Below, one piece after another: positions 5,260-5,268 of a DNA stretch of 5,268 nucleotides (its first letter is position 1; each line of letters opens with the position of its first letter). The position numbers and the translations under genes are program-made. Location: NCBI RefSeq assembly GCF_018531475.1, contig NZ_JAHDTG010000160.1:1-5268 (forward strand), written 5' to 3'. Below the pieces are notes generated by a model. It made no database searches. It had not been told where the DNA came from and worked only from the letters and a program-made list of their open reading frames with translations. This DNA comes from Pseudonocardia mahuensis. Lineage in GTDB: Bacteria; Actinomycetota; Actinomycetes; Mycobacteriales; Pseudonocardiaceae.

Positions 5260-5268
5260 ATGACCGCG
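5260..5268 (+). CDS. Possible start of an IS256/IS1081-type transposase (partial)
   Basis: ATGACCGCG reads Met-Thr-Ala and runs off the window. AGAAGG ends ten bases upstream, a usable if slightly long ribosome-site spacing. Many actinobacterial IS256-family (mutator-type) transposases begin MTA or MTS, and the inverted repeat upstream suits an IS. Only three codons are visible, so the product assignment rests on context. Confidence 0.33.

Noticed and set aside
1..5268. CRISPR array, toxin-antitoxin pair, retron or a novel defence cassette
   Set aside because: No spaced repeats, no small paired ORFs with suitable motifs and no reverse transcriptase were seen. The HerA-like protein lacks a SIR2 or NurA partner gene in the window.

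Overview
The base composition (very GC-rich, with G/C strongly favoured at third codon positions), GTG starts, TANNNT-type -10 boxes placed directly before start codons, and tRNA genes without an encoded CCA all point to a high-GC actinobacterium. The protein sequences suggest the Pseudonocardiales (Pseudonocardia-like), but that is an impression and not a demonstrated assignment.

Layout: (1) Bases 1-117 are the 3' end of a rightward reading frame whose short basic Gly/Arg/Pro tail resembles the C-terminus of an actinobacterial DDE transposase, so the window probably opens at the edge of an insertion sequence. (2) Bases 202-2297 hold a translationally coupled pair of membrane proteins with bacterial PH (bPH2/DUF304) domains, a small single-domain protein followed by a three-domain one, in the arrangement known from Bacillus YdbS-YdbT. 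(3) Bases 2441-3973 on the minus strand encode a HerA/FtsK-type P-loop ATPase of the DUF853 (E. coli YjgR) family, convergent with the PH pair. (4) Divergent from it is orn (4042-4647), the essential DEDDh oligoribonuclease. The two divergent genes share a 68-base spacer with a TAGGCT -10 box on each strand, each positioned so that transcription would begin at, or one base before, a GTG start codon; both mRNAs are therefore probably leaderless. (5) tRNA-His(GTG) and tRNA-Lys(CTT) follow orn, with their own likely promoter at 4666-4695, structured spacers, and a strong rho-independent terminator at 4980-5017. (6) Bases 5018-5268 contain no complete gene. The final 60 bases carry an inverted repeat, a palindrome, a Shine-Dalgarno sequence and an ATG whose first codons (Met-Thr-Ala) suit an IS256/IS1081-type transposase running off the right edge.

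Functionally, the core is conserved chromosomal housekeeping: nanoRNA turnover by Orn, decoding by two tRNAs, a putative DNA-linked ATPase and an envelope-associated PH-domain pair. It is flanked by what look like two unrelated insertion sequences. I found no convincing new multi-gene system. The most informative observations are the paired leaderless divergent promoters, the poorly understood PH-domain operon, and the probable IS edges at both ends.
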